In this document: positions 11,324 through 21,266 of the stretch, one piece after another | Position numbering within the stretch: position 1 is the stretch's first letter | How the letters are laid out: each line of letters begins with the position of its first letter | DNA from: Massilia varians | Lineage (GTDB): Bacteria > Pseudomonadota > Gammaproteobacteria > Burkholderiales > Burkholderiaceae_D | DNA length: 64,000 nt | Assembly (NCBI RefSeq): GCF_027923905.1 | Contig: NZ_AP026966.1 | Coordinates: forward strand, 1,365,001 to 1,429,000 | Direction: 5' to 3' | Notes under the pieces: model-generated | Database searches by the model: none | Told to the model about the DNA's origin: nothing | Seen by the model: the letters and a program-made list of their open reading frames with translations, nothing else | Program-made: the position numbers and the translations under genes

Positions 11324-12339
11324 TCAGGCCTTGGCGGCCGGCGCCTGCATGTTCTGCATGGCGCGGCGCAGGAAGCCGATCACGTCGTCCCCGATACCCG
11401 TGCCCAGGTGCAGCATCGGTTCCAGGCTGGCGGCGCGGCGAAACTGTGCCACCACATCGGGATCGTCGCCCAACATGTCGGTGAACATGGCGAACCAGCG
11501 CCGCGCCAGCGCCAGGGCTTGATCGGAGCGGGCCTCCGGATCGTCCTGCATCCGCGCGCGGATCTGCATGGCCAGCTCGATCCACTCGTCCGAGTGGGAC
11601 GCTTCGTGGCGTCGCATGCGCTCCACCGTCTGCGCGGGCAGGTAGCGCGCATAGATGCCGAAGCGCAGTTCGTTGATCGCGTTGCGCATGTAGGCCAGCA
11701 AGGCCGGCGTCAGGCCAAGCTGCTGCTGGACCGCCGCATCCTGTCCAGTCATCGCCGTCAGCCGCAGGAGCCGCTGTCGCGCGCCACGCAGCCCAGCCAG
11801 CGCTCGGCAAAGGCCCTGGCCTCGCGCGCATGCGGCGCCACGCCGCGGTCGATCAGCGACTGCGCGTGCCGCACCAGTTCGCGCCATTCGGCCTGCGCCC
11901 CGGGATTCTGGTACAGCGGCAGCCGCGCCAGTTCTTCCTTCGAAAAGTATTGTTCGTACATGCTCATCCGCTCCAGAGTAGTTAGCCAGATGGACAGGTC
12001 CGTCTTCTCGCCGGCGGTCAGGCGAGCGCGCAGGCGCAGCAGCTGTTCGCGCATCTGCTGCGCTTGCGCGATCTGCCGGTCGAGGCTGGAGAGCTGGCGT
12101 TCGACGATGGCCAGCGGCGAGGCGGCGGGACTGTCCAGGTAAGCCTTGACGTCGGCCAGCGCCATGCCGAACGCGCGCAGGGCCTGGATCTGCTGCAGGC
12201 GGGCCACGTCGTCGCGGTTGTAGAGGCGGTAGCCGGCGTCAGTGCGCGCCGAAGGCGAAAGCAGCCCGATGCCGTCGTAATGGTGCAGCGTGCGGACCGT
12301 CAGGCCGGCGCGCGCCGCGAGTTCTCCCACTTTCAACAT
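11324..12339 (-). pseudogene. Frameshifted MerR-family regulator with TipAS-type domains
   Basis: The first frame starts at ATG 12339 (MLKVGELAARAGLTVRTLHHYDGIGLL, a MerR helix-turn-helix) after a GGGGGA ribosome site. It runs through a coiled coil and a first TipAS-like repeat (MYEQYFSKEELARLPLYQNP) to a stop at 11758. The expected second TipAS-like repeat (LLAYMRNAINELRFGIYARY, then EWIELAMQIRARMQDDPEA) follows at once in another frame, ending at 11324. The frames join near 11770-11785 at the codons for ARDSG | LLRLTAM, where a short deletion would explain the shift. Joined, the product is about 338 residues, normal for this class. The truncated protein might still bind DNA but would lack half of its ligand domain. 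Confidence 0.8.
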
Positions 12340-12369
12340 CGAGCTTCCCCCGTCTTCATGCGTAGCGCT

Positions 12370-12400
12370 ACTCTGGACCCTCACCTTGCGTGAGGGTCAA
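12370..12400 (-). promoter_or_regulatory. MerR-type promoter with 19-base spacer
   Basis: On the minus strand a -35 TTGACC (complement at 12395-12400) and a -10 CAGAGT (12370-12375) are separated by 19 bases that contain the inverted repeat GACCCTCA...TGAGGGTC. The overlong spacer with a dyad is the signature of MerR-activated promoters and lies directly upstream of the MerR gene, so it is probably autoregulated. Confidence 0.7.
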
Positions 12401-12420
12401 GCATCTTCGCACACCCCCGC

Positions 12421-13425
12421 TCACCAGACCATCTTGTTCCAGGTGTCGTCACCGACCACGCCGTCGGCGCTCAGGCCCTTCGAGGTCTGGAAGTTCTTCA
12501 CCGCGGTCGTCGTGGCCGGGCCGAAGGCGCCGTCCACCGCGATGCCGGCGCCGCTCTCGTTGAGCTGGCTCTGCACCGCGCGCACCTTGGCGCCCGAGTC
12601 GCCCTGCTGGGTGAGGATGGTCAGCGCCGGCCAGGTGGCATTGCCGACCACGCCATCGGCGCCCAGGCCGTGCGAGGACTGGAAGTTCTTCACCGCGTTC
12701 TGGGTCGTGGTATCAAAAGTGCCGTTCACGGTGAGGGCATAGCCCCATTGCTGCAGCAGGTACTGGATGGTGCGCACGCGCTCGCCCGTGTTCCCGTACT
12801 GGACCAGCGGCCAGGTGGTGGTGGTGCCGCCGCCCGAGCTGCTGCCGGCCACCAGCGATTTATAGCGCGGCCAGTCCCAGCCCGAGCCCGGGTCGGTATG
12901 GCTCTGGCTGGCGTAGTTGACGTGGCCCTTGACGTTGTACAGCGAGTCCGCCGGCACCGCGCTCCAGCCGCTGCTGCCGTCGTACACCTTCTGCGCCAGG
13001 CTGCGCGAGGCCAGGATATCCTTGGTCAGCGCCGCCGAGGCGTTGTACATGGCGGTGGTATACCAGGCGGAGGGGTTGGCGATGTAGCCCTCGTGCTCGA
13101 TGCCGATGGTGTAGCCGTTCGAGTTCCCGACGTGCCAGGCCTTGTCGGCCTCGCGCACCATCTGTGTCACCTGGCCGTCCGAGGAACGGATCACGTAGTG
13201 GGCGCTGACGCCGGCGCTGCAGTTCTGGAACCAGGAGATCGAACCGGCATACGAGCCCTGGGTGGTGTGCACGGTCACGTGGCTGACCGCGGCGGTACGG
13301 CTCGAATAATTGCAGCTGGCGGCCGGGTTCCAGATGGCCGGCGGGTAATCGGTCGAGGCCAGCGCCGGCTGGGCCGACGCGACGAAACACAAGCCCGCGA
13401 GCAGGCTGCGCATCATTGTTTTCAT
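12421..13425 (-). CDS. Secreted N-acetylmuramoyl-L-alanine amidase with two peptidoglycan-binding domains
   Basis: Zinc amidase of the Amidase_2 type, cutting the MurNAc-L-Ala bond. The 334 residues comprise a signal peptide (MKTMMRSLLAGLCFVASAQPALA), an amidase domain with the zinc histidine H53 in VSHVTVHTTQG, the HVGNSNGYTIGIEHEGY segment and the distal KGHVNYASQSHTDPG ligand site. A Ser/Gly/Thr linker follows, then two PG_binding_1 repeats (TIQYLLQQWGY...GADGVVGNATW; AVQSQLNESGA...SADGVVGDDTW). A GGAGACA ribosome site precedes ATG 13425. It lies 29 bases after the transglycosylase-like gene with which it probably forms an operon; the two cut complementary bonds. Confidence 0.92.
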   Translation of the reverse strand: MKTMMRSLLAGLCFVASAQPALASTDYPPAIWNPAASCNYSSRTAAVSHVTVHTTQGSYAGSISWFQNCSAGVSAHYVIRSSDGQVTQMVREADKAWHVGNSNGYTIGIEHEGYIANPSAWYTTAMYNASAALTKDILASRSLAQKVYDGSSGWSAVPADSLYNVKGHVNYASQSHTDPGSGWDWPRYKSLVAGSSSGGGTTTTWPLVQYGNTGERVRTIQYLLQQWGYALTVNGTFDTTTQNAVKNFQSSHGLGADGVVGNATWPALTILTQQGDSGAKVRAVQSQLNESGAGIAVDGAFGPATTTAVKNFQTSKGLSADGVVGDDTWNKMVW

Positions 13426-13454
13426 GAATGTTGTCTCCGTATTCTGCTGCGTTA

Positions 13455-14186
13455 TTATTTATTCGGGGTGTCGCCGAAATCGGGCGCCGAGATCTTCGGA
13501 TCGGGCGTGCCGGTCTCCACCGTGATGCGGCGCGCGGACAGCTTGCGCAGGCGCTCCTTGCCGTAAGCTTTCTCCATCTCGACGTGCTTCTGGTCGATCT
13601 CGAACTTGTCGCTGCGCCGGCCCTGGCGGATCGCTGTCAGGACCTCGTAGCTATAGATTTTCGCGATCTCCGGCTGCGGGATGCCGCTGTAGCGCGCCAC
13701 CGCGGCTTCCCAGTCCGCGAGCGGGAAGCCCTTGTTCTTGCGGGCGCCGTAGTGGGCGAGCAGGGCGGCGGCGGCGCGGATGTTGGTGCGCGTATCAAGA
13801 GCCGCCTGTTCCGGCGTGACGCGGATCAGGGCCGCGCCTTCGCGCAGCGAATGGCCGAAGTGATTGTCGTCGCGCAGGCCCATGATGCCGTAGCTGATCG
13901 GCATGCCCTCGTGCGATTCCACCTCGACCTCGGGCTCGCCGTTCTTCTTGAGCTTGCCCTTGGGGACGTGCGGGTGCCAGCGGGTTTCGGCATAGGCGAT
14001 CGACTGCAGCAGTTCGACCGGCACGTTGAACTCGTTCGAGGCCTCCCGGAAGTACTGCTTGTACTGCTTGGCCGACACGGTCAGCTCGGCCGGCTTGCCG
14101 TCGGCGTATGCGAGCGGCGATGCCGCCGTCCCGACCAGTGCTGCACAGAGCGCGATCATCAGCCGCGCCTTGGTACTTGCCTTCAT
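13455..14186 (-). CDS. Secreted transglycosylase-like (SLT-fold) protein
   Basis: Exported protein of 243 residues with an N-terminal signal (MKASTKARLMIALCAALVGT) and a lytic-transglycosylase-like core. LLQSIAYAETRWHPHVPKG carries the likely catalytic glutamate, and SYGIMGLRDDNHFG and ALLAHYGARKNKG resemble SLT-family segments. ATG 14186 is preceded by GGAGACA, the same sequence as before the downstream amidase; the frame is open to 14255 but that extension is not signal-like. The gene pair looks like a small wall-remodelling operon. Enzyme activity is inferred from fold similarity only. Confidence 0.75.
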   Translation of the reverse strand: MKASTKARLMIALCAALVGTAASPLAYADGKPAELTVSAKQYKQYFREASNEFNVPVELLQSIAYAETRWHPHVPKGKLKKNGEPEVEVESHEGMPISYGIMGLRDDNHFGHSLREGAALIRVTPEQAALDTRTNIRAAAALLAHYGARKNKGFPLADWEAAVARYSGIPQPEIAKIYSYEVLTAIRQGRRSDKFEIDQKHVEMEKAYGKERLRKLSARRITVETGTPDPKISAPDFGDTPNK

Positions 14187-14535
14187 TCTTGTCTCCAGTC
14201 TTGTTGTTTGAAACGGTCCCGACAGGGCGTCGGAATGGCTGCGCGGAAGGGGCAAAAAACATGCCGTTTCCGGGCCTGTCGAGTATATGCATACTCCAGA
14301 TCAGGAAACGGTAAGCGTTTGATTTAGAACAATATTTCGGCAGAAATGAATCGTGCTCAATGCGCCACCAAGAGTTGGTACATACACGCAGATTAAGGGG
14401 GTGTAAGCAGGGGTTATCGGTTTATGCGCAGGGCATACATTCAGGCGCAAAACCGCAGCTGGACAGGCCTGCTCGCCTTGGCCGCCGCTGGCAGTACAAT
14501 ATTGGATTACCTATCTTTTCTTTTAAGAGAACGCC
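14187..14535. other. Divergent intergenic region before argJ
   Basis: 349 bases without a convincing gene. It contains an inverted repeat GAGTAT-ATGC-ATACTC at about 14281-14296 and a possible -10 TACAAT at 14495-14500 upstream of argJ, without a clear -35. It marks the right border of segment A. Confidence 0.4.
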
Positions 14536-15774
14536 ATGGCCGTCAATTCCCCCCTGCCAGTCGCAGCCGACCTGAAACCCGTCAACGGCATCGAGATCGG
14601 CTTCGCCGAAGCCGGCATCAAGAAGCCCAACCGCAAGGACCTGCTGGTGATGAAGCTGGCCGAGGGCGCCACCGTGGCCGGCGTCTTCACCACCAACCGC
14701 TTCTGCGCCGCGCCGGTCCAGGTGAGCAAGGCCAACCTGGCGGCCGTCGCGAATGGCGGCAAGCCGATTCGCGCGCTGGTGGTCAACACCGGCAACGCCA
14801 ACGCCGCCACCGGCGAGCAGGGCCTGGCCAACGCCCAGGCCACCTGCGCCGAAGTGGCCAAGCTGCTCGGCCTGGACGCGCAGCAGGTGCTGCCGTTCTC
14901 CACCGGCGTGATCCTGGAGCAGCTGCCGATCCAGAAAATCGTCGCCGGGCTGCCCGCCGCGGTGTCGAACCTGAAGGCGGACAATTGGTTCAACGCCGCC
15001 GAGGCGATCATGACCACCGACACCCAGCCGAAAGCCGCGTCGCGCACCGTCACCATCGGCGGTCACCAGGTCACCATGACCGGCATCAGCAAGGGCGCCG
15101 GCATGATCAAGCCGAACATGGCGACCATGCTCGGCTACCTGGCGATCGACGCCCGGGTGGCGCAGCCGGTGCTCGACGAGCTGGTGAAGCACGCCGCCGA
15201 CCATTCCTTCAACAGCATCACGATCGACGGCGACACCTCGACCAACGATTCCTTCATCATCGTCGCCACCGGCGCGGGCAGCCTGAACATCGATGCCGCC
15301 AGTGGCGCGGAGTATGAAGCGCTGAAGGAAGCGGTCACCGATATCTCGCGCAACCTGGCCCAGCAGATCATCCGCGACGGCGAAGGCGCGACCAAGTTCA
15401 TGACCATCGCGGTGGAGCAGGGCAGCAGCGTGGAAGAGTGCCGCAAGATCGCCTACGCGATCGCGCACTCGCCGCTGGTCAAGACCGCCTTCTTCGCCTC
15501 GGACCCGAACCTGGGCCGCATCCTGGCCGCGATCGGCTACGCCGGCGTCGACGACCTGGATACCACCAAGCTGGATCTCTACTTGGACGACGTGTGGGTG
15601 GCCAAGGCCGGCGGGCGTAACCCGGACTACAAGGAAGAGGATGGCCAGCGCGTCATGAAGCAGGCCGAGATCACGGTGCGCGTGACGCTCGCCCGCGGCG
15701 AGGCCAGCGCCACCGTCTGGACCTGCGACCTGTCGCACGACTATGTCTCGATCAACGCCGACTATCGCTCGTAA
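14536..15774 (+). CDS. argJ: Bifunctional ornithine acetyltransferase / N-acetylglutamate synthase
   Basis: Arginine biosynthesis enzyme that recycles acetyl from N-acetylornithine to glutamate. The 412-residue precursor cleaves itself before the catalytic threonine T197 in [11 protein letters not shown], giving alpha and beta chains. Other family motifs are [20 protein letters not shown], and the C-terminal [21 protein letters not shown] 14536 is the usual start, with AAGAGAA upstream. The gene is the left end of a conserved run argJ - DUF815 - nudix. Confidence 0.96.
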   Translation: MAVNSPLPVAADLKPVNGIEIGFAEAGIKKPNRKDLLVMKLAEGATVAGVFTTNRFCAAPVQVSKANLAAVANGGKPIRALVVNTGNANAATGEQGLANAQATCAEVAKLLGLDAQQVLPFSTGVILEQLPIQKIVAGLPAAVSNLKADNWFNAAEAIMTTDTQPKAASRTVTIGGHQVTMTGISKGAGMIKPNMATMLGYLAIDARVAQPVLDELVKHAADHSFNSITIDGDTSTNDSFIIVATGAGSLNIDAASGAEYEALKEAVTDISRNLAQQIIRDGEGATKFMTIAVEQGSSVEECRKIAYAIAHSPLVKTAFFASDPNLGRILAAIGYAGVDDLDTTKLDLYLDDVWVAKAGGRNPDYKEEDGQRVMKQAEITVRVTLARGEASATVWTCDLSHDYVSINADYRS

Positions 15775-15777
15775 CCG

Positions 15778-16668
15778 ATGACGCCACTGGAACAGTTCCT
15801 GCACCGCGCCGAAGCCCTGCTGGCGCGGGTCGAAGCGGTGCTGCCACCAGCGGTGCCGCGCGAGCCGGACTGGAAGCGCAGCGCTGCCTTCCGCTGGCGC
15901 AAGCGGGCCAACGGCGGTGGGAAGTACCTGGCGCCGGTGCTGCATGCCTCGACCATCCGGCTCGAGGACCTGCAGCACGTCGACCTGCAGAAGCGCCAGA
16001 TCGAGCAGAACACCAGGCAGTTCGTGCTGCGCCGCCCGGCCAACAACGTGCTGCTGACCGGCGCGCGCGGCACCGGCAAGTCGTCCTTGATCAAGGCTTG
16101 CCTGAACGGCTTCGCCGACCAGGGCCTGCGCCTGATCGAGGTGGACAAGGCCGACCTGGCCGACCTGCCCGACATCGTCGACCTGGTGGCGGGAAGGCCG
16201 GAGCGCTTCGTGATCTTCTGCGACGACCTGTCGTTCGAGGAGGGCGAGGCCGGCTACAAGGCGCTCAAGGTGGCGCTCGACGGCAGCATTTCGGCGCAGT
16301 CGGACAACGTGCTCATTTATGCGACCTCGAACCGGCGCCACCTGATGCCGGAGAGAATGTCCGACAACGCCGGCTACACCCATGGCGACGACGGCGACCT
16401 GCATCCGGGCGAGACGGTCGAAGAAAAGATCTCGCTGTCGGAACGCTTCGGCCTGTGGCTCTCCTTTTATCCTTTCAGGCAGGACGACTACCTGGACATC
16501 GTCGCACATTGGCTGGCCGGTTTCGGCTGCACGCCCGAGCAAATCGAGGCGGCGCGCATGGAAGCCCTGCAGTGGGCGCTACAGCGCGGCTCGCGTTCGG
16601 GCCGGGTGGCGTGGCAATTTGCGAAGGACTATGCCGGCAGGTTGCCGGATCAAGAAAACGATGAGTGA
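15778..16668 (+). CDS. DUF815 AAA-type ATPase
   Basis: A 296-residue P-loop ATPase of the DUF815 family. Walker A is GARGTGKSS at residues 95-103, Walker B is RFVIFCDDLSFE, and YATSNRRHLMPE matches the sensor region. The N-terminal third is family-specific. Its cellular role is not established. It starts three bases after the argJ stop and overlaps the nudix gene by eight bases, so translation is probably coupled. Confidence 0.9.
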   Translation: MTPLEQFLHRAEALLARVEAVLPPAVPREPDWKRSAAFRWRKRANGGGKYLAPVLHASTIRLEDLQHVDLQKRQIEQNTRQFVLRRPANNVLLTGARGTGKSSLIKACLNGFADQGLRLIEVDKADLADLPDIVDLVAGRPERFVIFCDDLSFEEGEAGYKALKVALDGSISAQSDNVLIYATSNRRHLMPERMSDNAGYTHGDDGDLHPGETVEEKISLSERFGLWLSFYPFRQDDYLDIVAHWLAGFGCTPEQIEAARMEALQWALQRGSRSGRVAWQFAKDYAGRLPDQENDE

Positions 16669-17083
16669 AGCAGCAGTAACAACAAGGTCGGCAAAACCGG
16701 TCGACGTCGCGGTCGGCATCCTGATGCGCCCCAACGGCGACGTGCTGCTGGGCCAGCGTCCGGATGGAAAACCCTACGCCGGCTATTGGGAATTCCCGGG
16801 CGGAAAAGTCGAGCCGGACGAGGACATCTTCCACGCGCTGCAGCGCGAGTTCGTCGAGGAGCTGGGTATAAAGGTGCTCAGCGGCGCCCCCTGGTGCTGC
16901 GTCGAGCACGTGTACGAGCATGCGCACGTGCGCCTCTACTTCTACATCTGCCGCGAGTGGGAAGGGGAGCCGCAAAGCCTGGAAGGGCAGGCCTTCGCGT
17001 GGCAGGGTGGGTATAGCGTCAGCCCGCTGTTGCCGGCGACGATACCGTTACTGGAATGGCTGGATCGGGTGCGATTTACCTGA
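16661..17083 (+). CDS. mutT: MutT-like nudix hydrolase
   Basis: Hydrolase of 140 residues, probably cleaning 8-oxo-dGTP from the nucleotide pool. The complete nudix box is present (GGKVEPDEDIFHALQREF followed by VEELGI), with GX5EX7REUXEEXGU intact. The N-terminal half has the MutT-like VAVGILMRPNGDVLLGQR and the GYWEFPGGK motifs. ATG 16661 overlaps the DUF815 stop. Converges with yacG. Confidence 0.92.
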   Translation: MSEAAVTTRSAKPVDVAVGILMRPNGDVLLGQRPDGKPYAGYWEFPGGKVEPDEDIFHALQREFVEELGIKVLSGAPWCCVEHVYEHAHVRLYFYICREWEGEPQSLEGQAFAWQGGYSVSPLLPATIPLLEWLDRVRFT

Positions 17084-17113
17084 ACGGCCCAGGGACCGTC
17101 GACGCGGGCGGTC

Positions 17114-17296
17114 CTAGCCGTCCGTCGGCTTGTCGTCCTGCGGATCGTTGGTGGACGCGCCGGGAATCGTGTACTTCTCTTCGGCCCAGGCGCCCAGGTC
17201 GATCTGCTTGCAGCGTTCCGAGCAGAACGGGCGGTACTTGTTCGCGGGGGTCCATTCGACCTTCTTGCCGCAGGTCGGGCAGGCTACAACAGTCAT
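17114..17296 (-). CDS. yacG: DNA gyrase inhibitor YacG
   Basis: Zinc protein of 60 residues with the CPTCGKK and [14 protein letters not shown] motifs that coordinate one zinc; family members bind GyrB and inhibit gyrase. ATG 17296 gives MTVVACPTC; the frame extends to a TTG at 17314 with no support. It follows zapD directly and is the last gene of the zapD-yacG unit. Confidence 0.93.
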   Translation of the reverse strand: MTVVACPTCGKKVEWTPANKYRPFCSERCKQIDLGAWAEEKYTIPGASTNDPQDDKPTDG

Positions 17297-17314
17297 TTCA
17301 ACACCAATCGACAA

Positions 17315-18070
17315 TCAGAAGTTACACAGGGTCAGGTTGAAGGGCACGTCGGTTTCGAGCGCCTTCGGCTTGCAGTCCCCGTCCTGGGTGGTAAAGCGTA
17401 CCCACAGCATATACTTGTTGGCCGAGATTTCGGGAATGGCGCCGAGCGATGCGTCAATCGACAGGCGCAGCATCTGGTACACCTTTCCCTGCAACATCTG
17501 CTGGTAGCTGCCTCCCACGGCGATCATCTTGGCCGGGCCGCCGGAATCGCGCAGCAGGCGCAGCACCAGGGCCAGGGCCTCGAACAGCGGCGCCAGCGGC
17601 GCGAACCAGCCCATGATATCCGATTGGCGCTGCTGCGCGGGACGATGCTGCCAGGCGAAATACGAGGGCAGGTCGAATTCGCAGGCGCCGCCCGGGATGA
17701 TGGTGCGGCCGCGGATGCTCATCAGCCATTCGTTGTCGCGTACGTTCTGGCCGGTCTTGCCCTGGCTTGCCACCAGGGCGCCGCTGACGGCGTCCAGCTC
17801 GGCCAGTACCGCGTCGAGCGCGTCGGTGGCGACGTTGGGATTGCAGCGGTAGGACAGCAGGCTCTGCTTTTGACGCTCGAGTTCCTGCAGCAGGTCGGAC
17901 TTCAGATCGGCACGGCCGGCCACTTCCAGCATGTCGAAGATCGTGGCGAGGGCCACGTGGTGCTGCATCGGGTGCTCTTGTTGCACAAAGAACTTGAATT
18001 TCTCGTACAAATCTTCCAGCCGCAACAACGTGCGAATCCGCTCGTTGAAAGGATATTCGTAGACGATCAA
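17315..18070 (-). CDS. zapD: Cell division protein ZapD
   Basis: Cytoplasmic protein of 251 residues that cross-links FtsZ filaments. It begins [20 protein letters not shown], typical of ZapD, with the mostly helical N-terminal domain and a beta-rich C-terminal domain ([19 protein letters not shown]). Its order with coaE and yacG is widely conserved in beta- and gammaproteobacteria. Confidence 0.95.
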   Translation of the reverse strand: MIVYEYPFNERIRTLLRLEDLYEKFKFFVQQEHPMQHHVALATIFDMLEVAGRADLKSDLLQELERQKQSLLSYRCNPNVATDALDAVLAELDAVSGALVASQGKTGQNVRDNEWLMSIRGRTIIPGGACEFDLPSYFAWQHRPAQQRQSDIMGWFAPLAPLFEALALVLRLLRDSGGPAKMIAVGGSYQQMLQGKVYQMLRLSIDASLGAIPEISANKYMLWVRFTTQDGDCKPKALETDVPFNLTLCNF

Positions 18071-18169
18071 AATGACATTCCTCTGAATGTAGGCTGGCGA
18101 GCAACCCCGTGATTCTGAACCATGCTGCGTAAAATTACAAATCCCGCATTGACTTAATTCAATTGTTTT

Positions 18170-18793
18170 TCAAGTTCTTTTGCTCTGGGATAAATACATG
18201 GCGTGCAAAATCTCGACCTGCGGGCGTAAAGCGTCCAGTCCGTCGTCGTTGAGGATGATGTCGTCGGCCGCCGCCCGGCGCTGTTCGCGGCTGACCTGGG
18301 CGGCCATGATGGCGCGTACCTGTGCTTCCGTGATGCCGCTGCGGGCCATCACGCGCGCCACCTGCAGCTCCTCCGGGCAGTCGATCGCCAGCACGCGGCT
18401 GACGCGCTCGCGCCAGGTGCCCGATTCGATCAGGAGGGGCACCACGAAGATCACGTAGTCGCCGGTGGCGATGCTTGCCGCGGCGGCGGTGGCGTCGCGG
18501 ATGCGCGGGTGCAGGATGGCTTCCAGGCGCGCACGCGCCGTGGCGTCGCTGAACACGAGAGCGCGCATCTTCGCCCGGTCGAGCGCCCCTTCGGGGGTGG
18601 CGAACTCCGGCCCGAACTCGGCGATCAGGGCCGGCATCGCCGCGCCGTGCGGGGCAGTGAGGGCGTGGGCGATCTGGTCGGTATCGATGACCGCGGCGCC
18701 GAGCGCCGCGAACATGTCGGCCACGGTGCTCTTGCCGCAGCCGATGCCCCCGGTCAGGCCGACGGAGAAGGCCGGTTTGTGCGGCGCGTCCAT
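18170..18793 (-). CDS. coaE: Dephospho-CoA kinase
   Basis: Final step of CoA synthesis, phosphorylating dephospho-CoA. The 207-residue product has the P-loop GGIGCGKST (residues 15-23), DTDQIAHAL, and the lid region RMMARSG-like (here [19 protein letters not shown]). ATG 18793 is chosen because it starts one base after the pilD stop; an upstream in-frame extension overlaps pilD. Probably co-transcribed with pilD. Confidence 0.95.
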   Translation of the reverse strand: MDAPHKPAFSVGLTGGIGCGKSTVADMFAALGAAVIDTDQIAHALTAPHGAAMPALIAEFGPEFATPEGALDRAKMRALVFSDATARARLEAILHPRIRDATAAAASIATGDYVIFVVPLLIESGTWRERVSRVLAIDCPEELQVARVMARSGITEAQVRAIMAAQVSREQRRAAADDIILNDDGLDALRPQVEILHAMYLSQSKRT

Positions 18794-18794
18794 C

Positions 18795-19667
18795 TCAGCC
18801 TGCCACGACGGCGGCAAGGCGGGCGCTGATGTCGCTGCCGTAGAGCAGGGCGATCAGGCCGGCGGCCGCCAGGTAGGGGCCGAAGGGAATCGGCTTGTCG
18901 CGGCCGCGCTTGGCGAACACGATCAGGCTGATGCCGACGATGGCGCCGACCACCGAGGACAGCAGGATGATGGTCGGCAGCATCTGCCAGCCGAGCCAGG
19001 CGCCCAGCGCCGCTAGCAGCTTGAAGTCGCCGTAGCCCATGCCTTCCTTGCCGGTGACCAGCTTGAACAGCCAGTACACCGACCACAGCACCAGGTAGCC
19101 GGCGGCCGCGCCGATCACGGCATCCTGCAGGGGCACGAAGGTGCCGTGCAGGTTCACCAGGAGGCCGGCCCACAGCAGCGGATAGGTCAGGTCGTCCGGC
19201 AGCAGCTGGGTGTCGACGTCGATGAAGGTCATCGCCACCAGGAGGAACAGGAACAGCAGGGTCGCGAGGCCCGCCAGGCCGCTGCCGAAGGTCCACACCA
19301 GCACGCCGGCCAGGATGCCGGTCAGCAGCTCGACCGCCGGATAGCGCGCCGAGATCGGCGCCTTGCACTTGCGGCACCTGCCGCGCAGGGCCAGCCAGCT
19401 GATGACCGGGATGTTTTCCAGCGCCGTGATCTGGTGGCCGCAGTGCGGACAGGCGGAGCGTGGCACCATCAGGTTGTAGCGGTCGGTATGCGGCGGCTCC
19501 TTGCCGCTCTCCTGGGCCACGTAGTTGTCGGATTCGCGCTGCATCATCTTCGGAATCCGGTGGATCACCACGTTCAGGAAACTGCCGACGAGCAGCCCGA
19601 ACAGGGCGGCCACGAGGGTGGCGCTGAGTGTGGCCGGCGGGGCGAACAGCAGGGATTCCATGGGCAT
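18795..19667 (-). CDS. pilD: Type IV prepilin peptidase / N-methyltransferase PilD
   Basis: Inner-membrane aspartic protease that cuts and N-methylates type IV prepilins. The 290 residues show the N-terminal DUF-type domain with the zinc pairs CPHC and CRKC, the catalytic aspartates in [12 protein letters not shown] and GYGDFK, and about eight membrane segments. In most betaproteobacteria pilD directly follows pilB and pilC; here those two genes lie 23.6 kb away at 43262-46238 on the same strand. Confidence 0.96.
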   Translation of the reverse strand: MPMESLLFAPPATLSATLVAALFGLLVGSFLNVVIHRIPKMMQRESDNYVAQESGKEPPHTDRYNLMVPRSACPHCGHQITALENIPVISWLALRGRCRKCKAPISARYPAVELLTGILAGVLVWTFGSGLAGLATLLFLFLLVAMTFIDVDTQLLPDDLTYPLLWAGLLVNLHGTFVPLQDAVIGAAAGYLVLWSVYWLFKLVTGKEGMGYGDFKLLAALGAWLGWQMLPTIILLSSVVGAIVGISLIVFAKRGRDKPIPFGPYLAAAGLIALLYGSDISARLAAVVAG

Positions 19668-19883
19668 GGCGGCAGGGTCCGATCAGAAAGCAGGGGCGGT
19701 GGCGGGAAAAGATTCTTTACGTCAATCTATTGTAGAGGTTTCCCGTGATTTGGCGAAGCATCGGCATGCTGCCGGCGCGCCCGGTGTGGCATGCAGTCCC
19801 GGCGCACGATTGTGAGGGATCATGCCCGCGCCGTGGCGCGCGGCTACGCTGGGCCTTGATCGAGCCACTTCCAGGTGCCCGCG

Positions 19884-21266
19884 ATGTCACGCGCAACATT
19901 TACTTTCCTGAACCATGCCTGTTTCATGGTCCGCACCGACGGTGCCCTCCTGGTGTCCGACCCGTGGCTGGAAGGGGCGGTGCTGAACGACGCCTGGAGC
20001 CTGGTCGACGGCGCCACCAGCCATGCGGCCCTGCTCGACATCCTGAACAGCGCCGGCGTGCCGGTCTATATATGGTGCTCGCGCGCCCAGCCCGACCATT
20101 TCTCCCTGCCTTTCCTGCGGCGCTTGCGCGCCGAATTCCGCGGCATCGCCACCTTCCTCTACCGTCCCGGGCGCGACATGCGCATCGGCGAGGAATTGCG
20201 GCGCCAGCGCCTGCCGGTGGCCGAGTGCCCGGACGGCCTCACCGTGGCGCTGGCCGGCGACCTGCGCCTGACCGCGCTGGCCAACGGCGACGGCGATTCC
20301 GCCTGCCTGATCAGCTGCGGCGGCCGGACCATCCTCAACCTGGGCGACCGGGCGCTGGCCACCGATGCCGCCTGTCACGCGGCGGCGCCGCGCATCGGAC
20401 GGGCCGCCTCGCGCATCGACCTGCTGCTCACCGGTTTCGGCAGCATGGGCTGGTGCGGCAATCCGGAGCAGTTCGCGGTGCGCGAGGCGGCCGCCAGGGC
20501 GGCAGTGGAGCGCCTGGCGCTGCAGGTCGAGCGTTTCCGGCCCAGGTTGGTGGTGCCGGTCGCCTCGTTCGCGCGCTTTGCGCGGGCCGACAACGTCTGG
20601 CTCAACGGCGGCAGGCTGTCGCCGCCCGAGCTGATCGAGCTGTCGCGGCTGGACAACGTGCGCGGCGTGATCCGCTTTCTCACCCCGGGCAGCAGTATCG
20701 ACCTGCAGCGCGACACGCCGGGTACACTCGGGGCCGCGCACGAGCGCGCACTGGAGCACTGGGCCGGGTGCTGGCGCAAGCGGCCGCCGCCGCTGCCGCG
20801 CCCGCCGCAGGCCTCGCTGGGGGAGCTGAAAGCCGCCTTTGCGCGCTACCGCGAGCGCATCAAGGCCGCGATGCATGTGCTGCCGCGCCTGCTCGAGACG
20901 ATCGGGCCGCTGCGGCCTTTGCTGGTGCACCTGCCCGACCTGCGCCAGACCGTGGAGCTGTCCTACCGGCACGGTTTCCGCGTGCGGCCGCGCATCGATG
21001 GCGAACCGCAGGCCGCCCACGTGGCGATGTTTTCGGGAACCGCGCTGCAGCTGCTGCGTTCCGAGGATGGCTTCGACACGGTCTATGCGGGCGGCTGCTT
21101 CTGGACGCTGCGGCGCAGCGGGCTGTCCACCTTCGGCCGCTTCTTCCTGCCGCAGCGCATGCGGCGGCGCGGCGCCGACCGCCACCGGCCGCTCAAGATG
21201 GGCGGCTACCTGTGGCGGGCGCTGGTGGGAAGGATGGCAAGGCAGCTGCAGGCGGCCTTGCGCTGA
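19884..21266 (+). CDS. MBL-fold protein with degenerate metal site
   Basis: A 460-residue protein starting ATFTFLNHACFMVRTDGALL, the pattern of a metallo-beta-lactamase-fold hydrolase group often found near surface-polysaccharide genes, with SDPWLEGAVLNDAWSL and LISCGGRTILNLGD. The key HxHxDH motif is altered: the site reads WCSRAQPDHFS where relatives have FSHEHPDHF, so the first two histidines are replaced by Arg and Gln. A long C-terminal domain follows. It may bind ligand without hydrolysis or be drifting. ATG 19884 has AGGTG six bases upstream. It is the first gene of segment B after pilD. Confidence 0.7.
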   Translation: MSRATFTFLNHACFMVRTDGALLVSDPWLEGAVLNDAWSLVDGATSHAALLDILNSAGVPVYIWCSRAQPDHFSLPFLRRLRAEFRGIATFLYRPGRDMRIGEELRRQRLPVAECPDGLTVALAGDLRLTALANGDGDSACLISCGGRTILNLGDRALATDAACHAAAPRIGRAASRIDLLLTGFGSMGWCGNPEQFAVREAAARAAVERLALQVERFRPRLVVPVASFARFARADNVWLNGGRLSPPELIELSRLDNVRGVIRFLTPGSSIDLQRDTPGTLGAAHERALEHWAGCWRKRPPPLPRPPQASLGELKAAFARYRERIKAAMHVLPRLLETIGPLRPLLVHLPDLRQTVELSYRHGFRVRPRIDGEPQAAHVAMFSGTALQLLRSEDGFDTVYAGGCFWTLRRSGLSTFGRFFLPQRMRRRGADRHRPLKMGGYLWRALVGRMARQLQAALR

